Of a stretch of 47,248 bases of DNA, positions 37,787 through 45,454 are shown one piece after another (the stretch's first letter is position 1; each line of letters starts with the position of its first letter). The DNA is from a virus: IMG/VR virus record IMGVR_UViG_3300008113_000326, positions 1 through 47,248 of that record, one strand, 5' to 3'. The position numbers were made by a program, and so were the translations under genes. Below the pieces are notes generated by a model. That model ran no database searches and was not told the DNA's origin. It was given only the letters and a program-made list of their open reading frames with translations.

Positions 37787-37816
37787 ATACACATAAACAG
37801 CAAATGGGAGCGAGCA

Positions 37817-38296
37817 ATGAGCAAACAACTTACTTTGATGCGAGATGTAATTTGCGTTTACCATCCGAGATTCCGTAACAGTCCCGACATTCAACGCTTT
37901 GGGCTTGAGTGCCCGGAGCATTTTAATATTGAGCGCCTTATAGAAGAAAGCCTTGCGGCTGTTGGTCCTTACCGTTTTGTAGACCAAGAGGGCTACGATT
38001 TTTCTGATTTCAGCGACAGCAAGACCACTACAATAAATGCTAACACACGAACAGGCACGATCAGTAGTGTAGAAACAAAAATTGGGGCCTTGCGTATCAC
38101 AGCATACAATCCATTCAAAGAGTCAGCAGACTACTTCTACGTCAGCAAGAGAGACATGAAGTATGTTAAAAGTCCTTGCTATGGTGTCAATGATCACAAA
38201 GAACGAATCTTGTTCAAATACAGCACAAAGAGCGATGCCTACGGTATGTTTGAGGACTATAGAGTAAACAGTTTTGAAGATTTGGCACGAGCATAA
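37817..38296 (+). CDS. Unknown protein, possible nuclease-like fold
   Basis: 159 residues. MSKQLTLMRDVICVYHPRFR, FGLECPEHFNIERLIEESLA, then YDFSDFSDSKTTTI and VETKIGALRITAYNPF, ending in YSTKSDAYGMFEDYR. The D...D-S-K...E-T-K arrangement vaguely resembles PD-(D/E)xK nucleases, but this is weak. It is expressed alone from a promoter-module copy, as expected of an early host-interaction gene. Confidence 0.55.
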   Translation: MSKQLTLMRDVICVYHPRFRNSPDIQRFGLECPEHFNIERLIEESLAAVGPYRFVDQEGYDFSDFSDSKTTTINANTRTGTISSVETKIGALRITAYNPFKESADYFYVSKRDMKYVKSPCYGVNDHKERILFKYSTKSDAYGMFEDYRVNSFEDLARA

Positions 38297-38321
38297 GTGT
38301 TGTAAAAATACAACCAATTGA

Positions 38322-38350
38322 TTGACCATTAATCGCCGTTCTGCTATAAT
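38322..38350 (+). promoter_or_regulatory. Repeated sigma70 promoter module, copy 5
   Basis: TTGACC (38322-38327), 17-base spacer, TATAAT (38345-38350), leader ACACATAAACAGCAA, 29 bases to ATG 38380. The ribosome site is the weaker AAAGGGG. It matches copy 4 base for base across promoter and leader start. Confidence 0.9.
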
Positions 38351-38379
38351 ATACACATAAACAGCAAAAGGGGTTCCAA

Positions 38380-38595
38380 ATGAGCAAGTTTGAAGTTCGT
38401 TTTTTTCGTAGTGAAGATGCAGCATCCTCCAGCTGGCTGGTGACCGAAGTGCTGTCAGACGACGGCGAAGGTAATCGCACAAGCGATATCTATGCTGAAT
38501 TTGACCCCACCACCGATGGCCAGGAACAGGCTCGCAATCTGGCCGAAGTGCTGAACCGCGAAGTGGAACAAGAAATCTACGCAGAATTTGGTTGA
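38380..38595 (+). CDS. Small acidic protein
   Basis: 71 residues, acidic: MSKFEVRFFRSEDAASSSWL, VTEVLSDDGEGNR and a helical C-terminus ARNLAEVLNREVEQEIYAEF. Unknown family. It is first in a unit that continues with a basic peptide and exported proteins. Confidence 0.6.
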   Translation: MSKFEVRFFRSEDAASSSWLVTEVLSDDGEGNRTSDIYAEFDPTTDGQEQARNLAEVLNREVEQEIYAEFG

Positions 38596-38602
38596 GGCAA
38601 TT

Positions 38603-38752
38603 ATGAAACCCGTGTCTTTTGTTATACAACTACCTCGTCAGCGTCGTCGTGCGGTGGAATTATACAGCCGCGACACACCGTTCAAACCGCGAGTTGAAAA
38701 GTCTCGACGAGTTTACACTCGTCGAGTCAAACATGTACAACAGGAAATCTAA
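38603..38752 (+). CDS. Very basic 49-residue peptide
   Basis: 49 residues with 12 arginines and 4 lysines (LPRQRRRAVELYSRD, KPRVEKSRRVYTRRVKHVQ). It probably binds nucleic acid or another acidic partner; the preceding gene product is acidic. The stop is directly followed by the next ATG. Function unknown. Confidence 0.5.
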   Translation: MKPVSFVIQLPRQRRRAVELYSRDTPFKPRVEKSRRVYTRRVKHVQQEI

Positions 38753-38995
38753 ATGAAACGTTGTGCTATACTGCTGGCCCTGGTGCTGACTGGCTGTGCA
38801 ATACATCAGGTGCCACCACCCAGTGTGCAGGTCATGCCCACAGATTGTGCAAATCGTACCAGTATTATAAATTGGCTTGAAAGCCAAGCTCGCCATCCCC
38901 GTCAATCATTTGAAAGCCAACAGCACTATGAACAAAATCGCGCCGAGATCCGCAGTCGTATTTGGCATCTGCGTTATCGCTGTCAGCCTGTTTAG
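38753..38995 (+). CDS. Small lipoprotein, overlapping the next lipoprotein gene
   Basis: 80 residues with a lipoprotein signal peptide: MKRCAILLALVLTGC, lipobox LTGC with lipidated C15. The mature part starts AIHQVPPPSVQVMP and is basic with two further cysteines (DCANR..., RYRCQPV). Its last 68 bases overlap, in another frame, the start of the next lipoprotein gene at 38928. A role in lysis (outer-membrane spanin-like) or superinfection exclusion is possible. Confidence 0.65.
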   Translation: MKRCAILLALVLTGCAIHQVPPPSVQVMPTDCANRTSIINWLESQARHPRQSFESQQHYEQNRAEIRSRIWHLRYRCQPV

Positions 38996-39278
38996 TGGTT
39001 GTGCCGCCACAGGTCGCGCTGATCGTATTCCCATGCGAGAAGTAGACTTGAAAAATTGGCATCATGATTGCAAACACAAGACTGAGCAAGTGGCCATGTT
39101 GCAACAAATGCGACAAACTCCAGACGAACGTGCCATGGCCAAATTGTCCAATGCTGTCACCCCTTGGACCAAGTATACCAATCCTGATCAGCATCGTGAA
39201 AATCGCATGCAGGGCATGGGACAAAACAACTGGTATATTGATTATCATCTTTTACTTCTTGCAAGGGACTGCCCATGA
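38928..39278 (+). CDS. Lipoprotein, unknown
   Basis: 116 residues from ATG 38928, inside the 3' part of the previous gene. The membrane-targeting segment SAVVFGICVIAVSLFSGC has a lipobox (FSGC). The mature part includes VDLKNWHHDCKHKTEQVAML and ENRMQGMGQNNWYIDYHLLL. An upstream in-frame start at 38877 lacks a signal-like N-terminus. It overlaps the next exported-protein gene by four bases. Confidence 0.65.
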   Translation: MNKIAPRSAVVFGICVIAVSLFSGCAATGRADRIPMREVDLKNWHHDCKHKTEQVAMLQQMRQTPDERAMAKLSNAVTPWTKYTNPDQHRENRMQGMGQNNWYIDYHLLLLARDCP

Positions 39279-39835
39279 AACGTCTGGCTTTGATTGCGGC
39301 CTTGATTCCTGCGCTGGCCACAGCAGAATGTGTGCTACAAGATCGAACAGTGACTTCTCACTCAATTGTGATACAAGAACGTTCGGGTCTTAGACAAACA
39401 GTGGTTGTTCCTCCCGAAGGCGGCAAACGATGCATTGTGAACTTTCGTGCCAGAGTGGGATCAGCCTGGTACACTGCCACAGGACAGTATGACTGGGCTG
39501 GAGATCGGCCTGCCAATGAAGCATGTGCTGTGGCTGCTGCTCGAGCTGACGACAGTGTGCATGGTCAAGCCATCAGTCAGCATGTGCGCAGTGAAAAAGT
39601 CATGGTCTGTAACGATCAAGAAAGTATGAGCAACGCCAAAACAGCCACTCCGGGCACCAAAGGACAACTGCATCAGTTTCGCCCACACCCAGATTACCCC
39701 AACCGTTTTTGGCACAACGGAGCACAGTGCAGAATGATTCTGGATTCGGCCTGGACTGGTCGAGATATCCATACCTACCAAGGAGTCATTTGCCAATTGC
39801 AAGATTCCACCTGGGTAGTGGTTGACAAATTTTAA
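39275..39835 (+). CDS. Exported protein, unknown
   Basis: 186 residues. Signal peptide MKRLALIAALIPALATA, then a mature domain with six cysteines (ECVLQ, GKRCIVNF, NEACAVAA, MVCNDQ, AQCRMIL, VICQLQ), suggesting disulfides and a periplasmic location. Unrecognised. Its 3' end contains the -35 and most of the spacer of the next promoter. Confidence 0.65.
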   Translation: MKRLALIAALIPALATAECVLQDRTVTSHSIVIQERSGLRQTVVVPPEGGKRCIVNFRARVGSAWYTATGQYDWAGDRPANEACAVAAARADDSVHGQAISQHVRSEKVMVCNDQESMSNAKTATPGTKGQLHQFRPHPDYPNRFWHNGAQCRMILDSAWTGRDIHTYQGVICQLQDSTWVVVDKF

Positions 39836-39850
39836 CAACCCTGCTATACT
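39822..39850 (+). promoter_or_regulatory. Sigma70 promoter of the entericidin-like gene
   Basis: TTGACA (39822-39827), 17-base spacer, TATACT (39845-39850); 29 bases to ATG 39880 with GGAG between. It shares GGTTGAC and TGCTATA with the repeated module but has a different leader (CATTAACTCAACGGAG). The -35 box lies inside the previous gene. Confidence 0.82.
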
Positions 39851-39879
39851 ACAAGCACATTAACTCAACGGAGAAATCC

Positions 39880-40002
39880 ATGAAACTTTTTTTAACTTTG
39901 ATCCTAGCCATGTTTTTGACTGCATGTGGCACAGTAGGCGGAGCAGTCAGTGGTGCCGGAACAGACCTGAGTCGAGCCGGCGAATGGATTAGATCTCGTT
40001 AA
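39880..40002 (+). CDS. Entericidin-like small lipoprotein
   Basis: 40 residues. Signal peptide and lipobox MKLFLTLILAMFLTAC (lipidated C16), then GTVGGAVSGAGTDLSRAGEW ending in IRSR. The order lipidated Cys - T-V-x-G - G-x-G-x-D-[IL]-x-x-A-G-x-x-I is that of the entericidin A/B family, whose bacterial members form a lipoprotein toxin/antidote pair linked to stationary-phase lysis. Only one member is present. It is transcribed from its own promoter and probably continues into the next lipoprotein gene. Confidence 0.75.
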   Translation: MKLFLTLILAMFLTACGTVGGAVSGAGTDLSRAGEWIRSR

Positions 40003-40010
40003 GGAATATG

Positions 40011-40586
40011 ATGAAAAACTTTTTAGCTCTGGCTCTGGTGGCATCGTTGGCTGCATGTAGTTCTGCTCCCAAAGACACCTACGAAAAACGTGTGTACGAA
40101 GAACGCATTCAGCAAGAAAAGTCAGTTGAGCGATCAATTGACAAGGCTCCAAAATGGATGACTGAATTGCCCGAAAGCAAAAATGCAGTGTTTGCCAATG
40201 GATCCAGTGTGAGCCGTGACATGAGTATGGCAGACTGGAAAGCCAAGATGGTGGCCATGGGCAAGATCTGTGTGGCAGCTGGTGGCCAAATCAGTCAGCA
40301 AGGCAAGATCTTCATGCAAGACAGTGAAAGCACTTCCATTGAGATCAGTGAAATGGCCATCAAAACATTCTGTCCAAGTGTGGATGTAACCGGGGTCGAA
40401 GTTCGTGAAATCAAACGCATTGCTGAAGGCAGTCGGTATCGAACCTTTGTGCTGGTAGCACTGCCTACTGGGGATGCCAATCTGTTGCAAAAGCGCAAGG
40501 ACATCTTGGCCCAGCAAAATCGAGCAAAAAACCGTAGCACAGAAGCGTTTCGAGAGCTAGACGCAGTAAAAACCCCGGCTCAATAA
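40011..40586 (+). CDS. LPP20-like lipoprotein
   Basis: 191 residues from ATG 40011, five bases after AAGGA (ATG 40008 is an alternative). Signal and lipobox: MKNFLALALVASLAAC. A charged linker (KRVYEERIQQEKSVERSIDK) leads to a domain with APKWMTELPESKNAVFANGS, then GKICVAAGGQISQ and IAEGSRYRTFVLVALPTG. The P-x-W...A.G.s.s...A...A......V.V.L layout matches LPP20-type lipoproteins. It is probably anchored in the outer membrane; function unknown. Confidence 0.7.
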   Translation: MKNFLALALVASLAACSSAPKDTYEKRVYEERIQQEKSVERSIDKAPKWMTELPESKNAVFANGSSVSRDMSMADWKAKMVAMGKICVAAGGQISQQGKIFMQDSESTSIEISEMAIKTFCPSVDVTGVEVREIKRIAEGSRYRTFVLVALPTGDANLLQKRKDILAQQNRAKNRSTEAFRELDAVKTPAQ

Positions 40587-40596
40587 GCCAATAAAT

Positions 40597-40620
40597 AAAA
40601 GCAGCCTTCGGGCTGCTTTT
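40597..40620 (+). terminator. Rho-independent terminator with UUCG loop
   Basis: AAAAGCAGCC, TTCG tetraloop, GGCTGCTTTT: a ten-pair stem, 11 bases after the lipoprotein stop. It ends the envelope-protein unit. AATAAATA overlaps its left edge (40590-40597) and might be a late promoter for the next gene. Confidence 0.93.
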
Positions 40621-40627
40621 CTCACTT

Positions 40628-41209
40628 ATGAACATGCCCACAGACAACACACAACAATTTGAACAAACACACACGCAAGCCTTGGCTGACAACGGCATGC
40701 ATGTGTTCATGGGTGAGGTAGACAATGAACACATACAACCCATTGTGGAATGGATCTTGCATGAAAACTTTGTGGTCAAAAAACGCAAAAAAGAACTATT
40801 GCTGATGATCTGCTCCGAAGGTGGTGACATGAGCTCGGCCTTTGCCTTGATTGATGTCATGCGCAGTAGCCTGATTCCTATCAAGACTGTGGGTCTGGGA
40901 CAAATTGGATCAGCTGGCCTGTTGATATTTCTAGCAGGATCTCCTGGTCGACGATTGTTAACCCCCAACACCAGCATACTAAGTCATCAGTTCAGTTGGG
41001 GCAGTGACGGCAAGGTGCATGAATTGTTTGCCACCATGAAAGAATTTGAGCTCACACAAAAACGCATGGTCGAACACTACAAAACATGCACAGGCCTAGA
41101 CGAAGCTGAAATTCGCACTGCTTTGTTGCCACCACATGATGTTTGGCTCAGCGCTCAGGAAGCTCTGGCCTTGAACATCTGCGATGCTATTTCTGAACTG
41201 GCTCGCTGA
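40628..41209 (+). CDS. ClpP-family serine protease, divergent paralogue
   Basis: 193-residue S14-family protease. Catalytic residues are S95 (GQIGSAG), H120 (LSHQFSWG) and D171 (PHDVWLSA), all in the usual order and spacing. ICSEGGDMSSAFALIDVMRS replaces the canonical NSPGG substrate strand, so it is clearly distinct from the second phage ClpP at 42871. It could form mixed rings with it or act as a separate peptidase, such as a capsid maturation protease. The surroundings are not head genes, which weakens the latter. Confidence 0.88.
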   Translation: MNMPTDNTQQFEQTHTQALADNGMHVFMGEVDNEHIQPIVEWILHENFVVKKRKKELLLMICSEGGDMSSAFALIDVMRSSLIPIKTVGLGQIGSAGLLIFLAGSPGRRLLTPNTSILSHQFSWGSDGKVHELFATMKEFELTQKRMVEHYKTCTGLDEAEIRTALLPPHDVWLSAQEALALNICDAISELAR

Positions 41210-41211
41210 GT

Positions 41212-42816
41212 TTAGCGTTTGGCTCGGCCAGTGACTTTGGTATCAAAGTTGGGCTCTTGAGTTTGTTTTGATGCTCGGGCACCTGGCCCAGTTAATCTTG
41301 GTGTATTAGCAACAGCATCTAATTTCTTGTTGCTGGCATCAGTAGAGACAGTGGTACCAAGATCAGCAGAAGAGTCAACGTCAGTGTCTTTGTTGCCCCC
41401 ACCGTTGTAACTGAAACTCACACGACCAATTATGCCCGTGGCAGAGTATACCTTGGTAGCATCCAGTCCCACAGTACCTTTAAAGTCAGGGGGATACTTG
41501 CTGGTAAATCCTGTGACCTTGTAGCTGTCGCTTTTTTCTGAACCGTTCAAGTGCAGTTGTATAATAGGACTTGAATTCAAAAACTTCAAACAGGCTTCGC
41601 CAAACTTGGGATCAGCGTTTATATTTTTTGCCACACGGCGAGCCAGTGCAGCCAAAGCGTGATATCCCACATTGTAGCGTGGATTGTCAGTTTTGGCCTT
41701 GATGTCGTTCATGAGATCTTGTATTGCAGGATCTGTACTAGTGCCATTGGTCTTGATCAATTTTTTAATTTCTTGCCCTGTGGCAGCATCAATAATTTCT
41801 TGTTGTATACCATACACAATAGGAAAATCCACAGCACTTAGCTTGCCAATTGTTTCAATGATCTTCACTTGCGGAGCATACTGATCCAGCAACTGATTCA
41901 TGTTTTTTTGACGTGCAGTGGTCACACCATCACTGATATTCTTTACAGAAGCACTGGCGCCTTTTTCTCCCTTGCTACTGATACCTATCTCAATGCCGGT
42001 TGAATGCATCAAATAACTATCAACCAGGCCGTTGTTCTTGTCTGCCGGGAAGTATATTGCACTGCCATTGAAACTACCATTGTCTCCCAGTATGTCTTTA
42101 CGTGCAGCTTCGGCACCAGCACCCATGTTCATACCTTGAACCAAAGCAATAGGACCAATGGTTTCGCCTAGATCATCTCGTACAGCAGTGGCCATGTCGC
42201 CCACATTGTCAAACACTGGAAGAGCACCGGTCAACAACTGATCCATGCCTGGTCTTATTTTGTCAATGGTGGCCAACTGATCAGGTGTGGTTCCGGGCCG
42301 CGTACCAATAGCAGCCACAACATCTGCAGGCGTAGCAAATTCTGAATCTGGCGGAAACAGGTCAGCAGGCTTGAGTTTGTAATATGCGCCTTTTAAACTC
42401 ACTGCCTTGTTGAGTTGCCACCCACCGGGCAATTCAGAGTTCTTCCAAAAGCCAGCCATGTCAGGTTTGATTTCATTGAAAAATCTACCAAAATATGTCT
42501 TTTCACCTTGTGCTGGACCATTGAACGTTAAAATTGCAAAGGCCTTGCTGGCCTGTGAGGGCTTGTTGCTCCAGGTGATGCTGGGATATTGCTGGAACAA
42601 ATCTTGTCCTACCTGGGCCATTTCGTCGTAGTTGGCATAGGCTCCGGGCATGCTGGGAAAATATTCAGCTTTGTCAAAGGAAATTTCTGCTGTGGGATTG
42701 TCTTTGGATCCTTGAAAAAAAGAATCTCCGGCAGCACGGTATAGCAGTCCGCGACTTTTTTCAGCTAGCAGTATATTCTCGAGTAAATTGAGTAGGTCTC
42801 TCATTGTGTTTTCCAT
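41212..42816 (-). CDS. Large unknown protein with SSKGEKGA motif
   Basis: 534 residues (or 530 from a second ATG at 42804, giving MRDLLNLLENILLAE). No signal peptide. AGFWKNSELPGGWQLNKAVS, IYFPADKNNGLVDSYLMHST and GIEIGISSKGEKGASASVKN (residues ~270-290) are notable. The last resembles a conserved lysine/glycine loop in some restriction-endonuclease-like and phage proteins; I cannot assign it further. The C-terminal ~60 residues are low-complexity and basic. It is located on the minus strand between the two clpP genes. Confidence 0.6.
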   Translation of the reverse strand: MENTMRDLLNLLENILLAEKSRGLLYRAAGDSFFQGSKDNPTAEISFDKAEYFPSMPGAYANYDEMAQVGQDLFQQYPSITWSNKPSQASKAFAILTFNGPAQGEKTYFGRFFNEIKPDMAGFWKNSELPGGWQLNKAVSLKGAYYKLKPADLFPPDSEFATPADVVAAIGTRPGTTPDQLATIDKIRPGMDQLLTGALPVFDNVGDMATAVRDDLGETIGPIALVQGMNMGAGAEAARKDILGDNGSFNGSAIYFPADKNNGLVDSYLMHSTGIEIGISSKGEKGASASVKNISDGVTTARQKNMNQLLDQYAPQVKIIETIGKLSAVDFPIVYGIQQEIIDAATGQEIKKLIKTNGTSTDPAIQDLMNDIKAKTDNPRYNVGYHALAALARRVAKNINADPKFGEACLKFLNSSPIIQLHLNGSEKSDSYKVTGFTSKYPPDFKGTVGLDATKVYSATGIIGRVSFSYNGGGNKDTDVDSSADLGTTVSTDASNKKLDAVANTPRLTGPGARASKQTQEPNFDTKVTGRAKR

Positions 42817-42870
42817 TGAAATATAGTATACTTATGTTGTTGACATACCTTTATCTTTAAGAAAGCATCT

Positions 42871-43461
42871 ATGAATCTAGTACCAATGGTTATTGAGCAA
42901 ACCTCCAAGGGCGAGCGCAGTTTTGATATTTTCTCCCGCATGTTGAAAGACCGAGTGATTTTTATCAATGGCGAAATCAGCACCGAAATGAGTCACGTTA
43001 TTGTGGCACAGTTGTTGTTTTTGGAAAGTGAAAACACCGACAAAGACATCAGCTTGTACATCAACAGCCCAGGTGGCGAAGTCACAGCAGGCATGGCCAT
43101 CTATGATACCATGCAGTTTATCAAGCCTGATGTACAGACCATTGTGATGGGACAGGCCTGTAGCATGGGCAGTTTGCTGGCACAGGCCGGAGCCCGAGGC
43201 AAACGCATGATCCTGCCCATGGCACGACACATGATTCACCAGCCGTCAGGCGGCGCTCGCGGACAGGCCACAGACATGCTGATTCAAGTGGAAGAAATTC
43301 TTGCCATGAAAAAGAACCTGACCAAGATCTATGTTGACCACAACACAGCAGGCAAGACGTTTGATCAACTGAGTGCTGACATGGAACGGGATAACTACAT
43401 GAGTGCTGACCAAGCAGTTGCTTATGGGCTGGCAGACAAAGTTATTTCCAAACGTGGCTAA
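42871..43461 (+). CDS. clpP: ATP-dependent Clp protease proteolytic subunit
   Basis: 196-residue ClpP, close to bacterial ClpP throughout. Catalytic triad S98 (GQACSMGS), H123 (MIHQPSGG) and D174 (ERDNYMSA). The substrate strand [20 protein letters not shown] and the handle region are canonical. The N-terminus [20 protein letters not shown] resembles the mature bacterial axial loop after propeptide removal, so no propeptide is needed. It is expected to assemble a 14-mer that docks phage or host ClpX through the IGF loop. TTGACA at 42840 lacks a good -10. Confidence 0.96.
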   Translation: MNLVPMVIEQTSKGERSFDIFSRMLKDRVIFINGEISTEMSHVIVAQLLFLESENTDKDISLYINSPGGEVTAGMAIYDTMQFIKPDVQTIVMGQACSMGSLLAQAGARGKRMILPMARHMIHQPSGGARGQATDMLIQVEEILAMKKNLTKIYVDHNTAGKTFDQLSADMERDNYMSADQAVAYGLADKVISKRG

Positions 43462-44764
43462 TTCTAACATTTTTTGCAATACACCGTGGTATGAATTTCA
43501 CATATACTGGGACGGAAGTTTTGGTATATGCTGCGCCGAAGCACACAAGCCATACGCCAAGGGAGATAGTCGCTACAACGTGGCTCGAATGGGTGTGATG
43601 GAATGGTTCAACAGTCAGCCAGCTAAACAGTTCAGACAAGATATTCTGGGCGATACTGCCTTGACAGCATGTGCAAGATGCACCAGAGACGAACAATACG
43701 GCAACGACAGCCGCAGATTCAAAAGCAATCAGAAAAGTGTTATCTTTACCAAGACTGCATTTGATCCAAGCTGGCAGCAAAGCCCGGGTCGCACCCACTT
43801 TGAACACAGTATCAACCACAACGGTGCTACTACCAGTTACCCCATTGACCTTCATATTGATCTAGGCAATTATTGCAATCTTGCTTGCAAAATGTGCAAT
43901 GCATCTGCCAGCTCAACCATTGCCGGCCAAGAAGTTAAATGGGGCATTGAGACCAGTAGACCTTTCCTGGGACAAGACTGGACTCGCAATCAAGCAGTAT
44001 GGGACGATTTTAAACAACAGCTACTGGACATTCCTGGACTACATCAAATACACCTCATGGGTGGCGAAACATTGTTGACGCCTCGCTTTGAAAATCTAGT
44101 GGATTTTATGACTGAACACAAAAAGTTTGACCAGTGTTTTAGCTTTGTGTCAAATGGCACAGTGTACCGGCCTGAACTGATGGCCAAACTCAGCCGGTTC
44201 AAACGAGTGGGAATTGAAATCAGCATTGAGTCTCTGGGCCCGCAAAATGCCTACGTTCGTCAAGGCACTGACACAGCGCAGGTACTGAGAAATATAGAAC
44301 TTTACAAATCCTGGTGCAACGACTCAACTATTACCGTAGCCATACGTACCGCACCCAGCTTGTTGAGCATTGGTACATATACAGATCTTCTTCGTTACTC
44401 GTTGAAGAACAAATTTGTTGTCAAAAGCCTCATGGTTGCTGGTCCGCGATATCTGGATATTGTTGTTTTGCCAGATCACATCAAGGCCTTGTATTTGCCT
44501 GCATTTGACCAACTGCTGGATGAATTGGCCACAGTCAACACCACAGCAGACTACAATGCCAGTGATCCCAACAATGTATTACAGGTAATAAAAGATCAAG
44601 TCACACAGTGTCGAGTTGCATTGTTGACTCCGCAACCCAGTGATGCTGATCAACAGCTGGATCAACTAGTACAGCAATGTAAAAAATGGGATCAAGTGTA
44701 CAAACTAAATGCCAGGGAGATTTATCCTGAGCTGACAGAAATATGGGACCGTCATGGCTACTGA
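43454..44764 (+). CDS. Twitch-type radical SAM protein
   Basis: 436 residues starting at GTG 43454 ([20 protein letters not shown]), overlapping clpP by eight bases. The radical SAM cluster motif CxxxCxxC is C141-NLA-C145-KM-C148 in [13 protein letters not shown]. The N-terminal segment has cysteines ([25 protein letters not shown]) of the SPASM/Twitch kind that bind an auxiliary Fe-S cluster. [20 protein letters not shown] is the usual GGE region. These proteins modify peptides or small metabolites; the target is unknown. The next gene overlaps and is a probable partner. Confidence 0.9.
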   Translation: MANSNIFCNTPWYEFHIYWDGSFGICCAEAHKPYAKGDSRYNVARMGVMEWFNSQPAKQFRQDILGDTALTACARCTRDEQYGNDSRRFKSNQKSVIFTKTAFDPSWQQSPGRTHFEHSINHNGATTSYPIDLHIDLGNYCNLACKMCNASASSTIAGQEVKWGIETSRPFLGQDWTRNQAVWDDFKQQLLDIPGLHQIHLMGGETLLTPRFENLVDFMTEHKKFDQCFSFVSNGTVYRPELMAKLSRFKRVGIEISIESLGPQNAYVRQGTDTAQVLRNIELYKSWCNDSTITVAIRTAPSLLSIGTYTDLLRYSLKNKFVVKSLMVAGPRYLDIVVLPDHIKALYLPAFDQLLDELATVNTTADYNASDPNNVLQVIKDQVTQCRVALLTPQPSDADQQLDQLVQQCKKWDQVYKLNAREIYPELTEIWDRHGY

Positions 44765-45188
44765 GCATCTGGTGCAACTGTGCGTGACACTACGACCAAT
44801 TGGAAAACCCTGGGTCAAAGTAAGTGCAAATGGCATGACCGAGACTCAACAGTTGACCGCTGTAAAAGATTTTGTGTTTGAATTCACAGCCAGTGACAAC
44901 TCAAACCTGGTAGTTGAACACTACAACAAAGATGCTGATGATTCAGTTACTGCTGTAGAAATTGTAAATGTCAGTTTTTTTGGTATACAAGATCCCAAAT
45001 TTGCCTGGGCAGGAACCTATACACCTATCTATCCTGAGCCCTGGGCCAGTGAGCAGCCAACTCCATTGCCGTGTACCATTGCCCCGCACACATATCTGGG
45101 CTGGAACGGTGCCTGGCGATTGGACTTTTCAGTTCCGGTGTTTACCTGGATTCACCAGATTCAAAATCTGGGTTGGTTATATCAGTAG
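44754..45188 (+). CDS. Partner of the radical SAM protein, beta-sandwich-like
   Basis: 144 residues, starting 11 bases before the radical SAM stop. LVQLCVTLRPIGKPWVKVSA, VEIVNVSFFGIQDPKFAWAG, IYPEPWASEQPTPLP, YLGWNGAWRLDFSVPVFTWI. A beta-rich protein with a conserved YPEPWA and YLGWNG...W-I pattern that I recall beside such radical SAM genes in aquatic phages. It may be the substrate or a carrier; this is inference. Confidence 0.7.
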   Translation: MATEHLVQLCVTLRPIGKPWVKVSANGMTETQQLTAVKDFVFEFTASDNSNLVVEHYNKDADDSVTAVEIVNVSFFGIQDPKFAWAGTYTPIYPEPWASEQPTPLPCTIAPHTYLGWNGAWRLDFSVPVFTWIHQIQNLGWLYQ

Positions 45189-45280
45189 TAATGACGACGG
45201 TCTAGTCGGCGATATTCATAAAGAACATCACCAATTGCGCACAAGTAATCAAATACCGAGTTAAATAGTTTTTTCATCAT
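45182..45280 (-). CDS. Tiny basic peptide, minus strand
   Basis: 32 residues: MMKKLFNSVFDYLCAIGDVL then YEYRRLDRRHYY. Its start overlaps the stop of the upstream minus-strand gene (ATGATGA). An amphipathic N-terminal part and a basic aromatic tail suggest a membrane-peripheral or nucleic-acid-binding peptide. Moderately supported by the coupling only. Confidence 0.4.
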   Translation of the reverse strand: MMKKLFNSVFDYLCAIGDVLYEYRRLDRRHYY

Positions 45281-45438
45281 AGCCATCTTTTGTGTTGACG
45301 TATTTCAAACTGGCGTTGCCAGTAATCTGCTTCGCCAGCAGTTTGTATATTCTTGCTGATCAGGTACTGCTCCATACAAGAATGGGCATCAGTTCCGGGG
45401 AATATCTTTTTTAGTAGATTCACTAGAGTTTTTAACAT
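45277..45438 (-). CDS. Small unknown protein, minus strand
   Basis: 53 residues: MLKTLVNLLKKIFPGTDAHS, CMEQYLISKNIQTAGEADYW, QRQFEIRQHKRWL. AAGGA lies eight bases before the start, and a TAAATA box and a perfect palindrome are just upstream. The D-x-x-Y-W-x-R-Q-F end is a pattern seen in short proteins of other large phages. Function unknown. Confidence 0.6.
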   Translation of the reverse strand: MLKTLVNLLKKIFPGTDAHSCMEQYLISKNIQTAGEADYWQRQFEIRQHKRWL

Positions 45439-45454
45439 TGCTGTTCCTTCTCAG

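Noticed and set aside
42840-42868. Promoter for clpP based on TTGACA at 42840
   Set aside because: The -10 position 17 bases downstream reads AAGCAT; no acceptable -10 box was found.
45295-45323. TTGACG as a plus-strand promoter
   Set aside because: It lies inside a minus-strand gene and has no -10 box at 16-18 bases.
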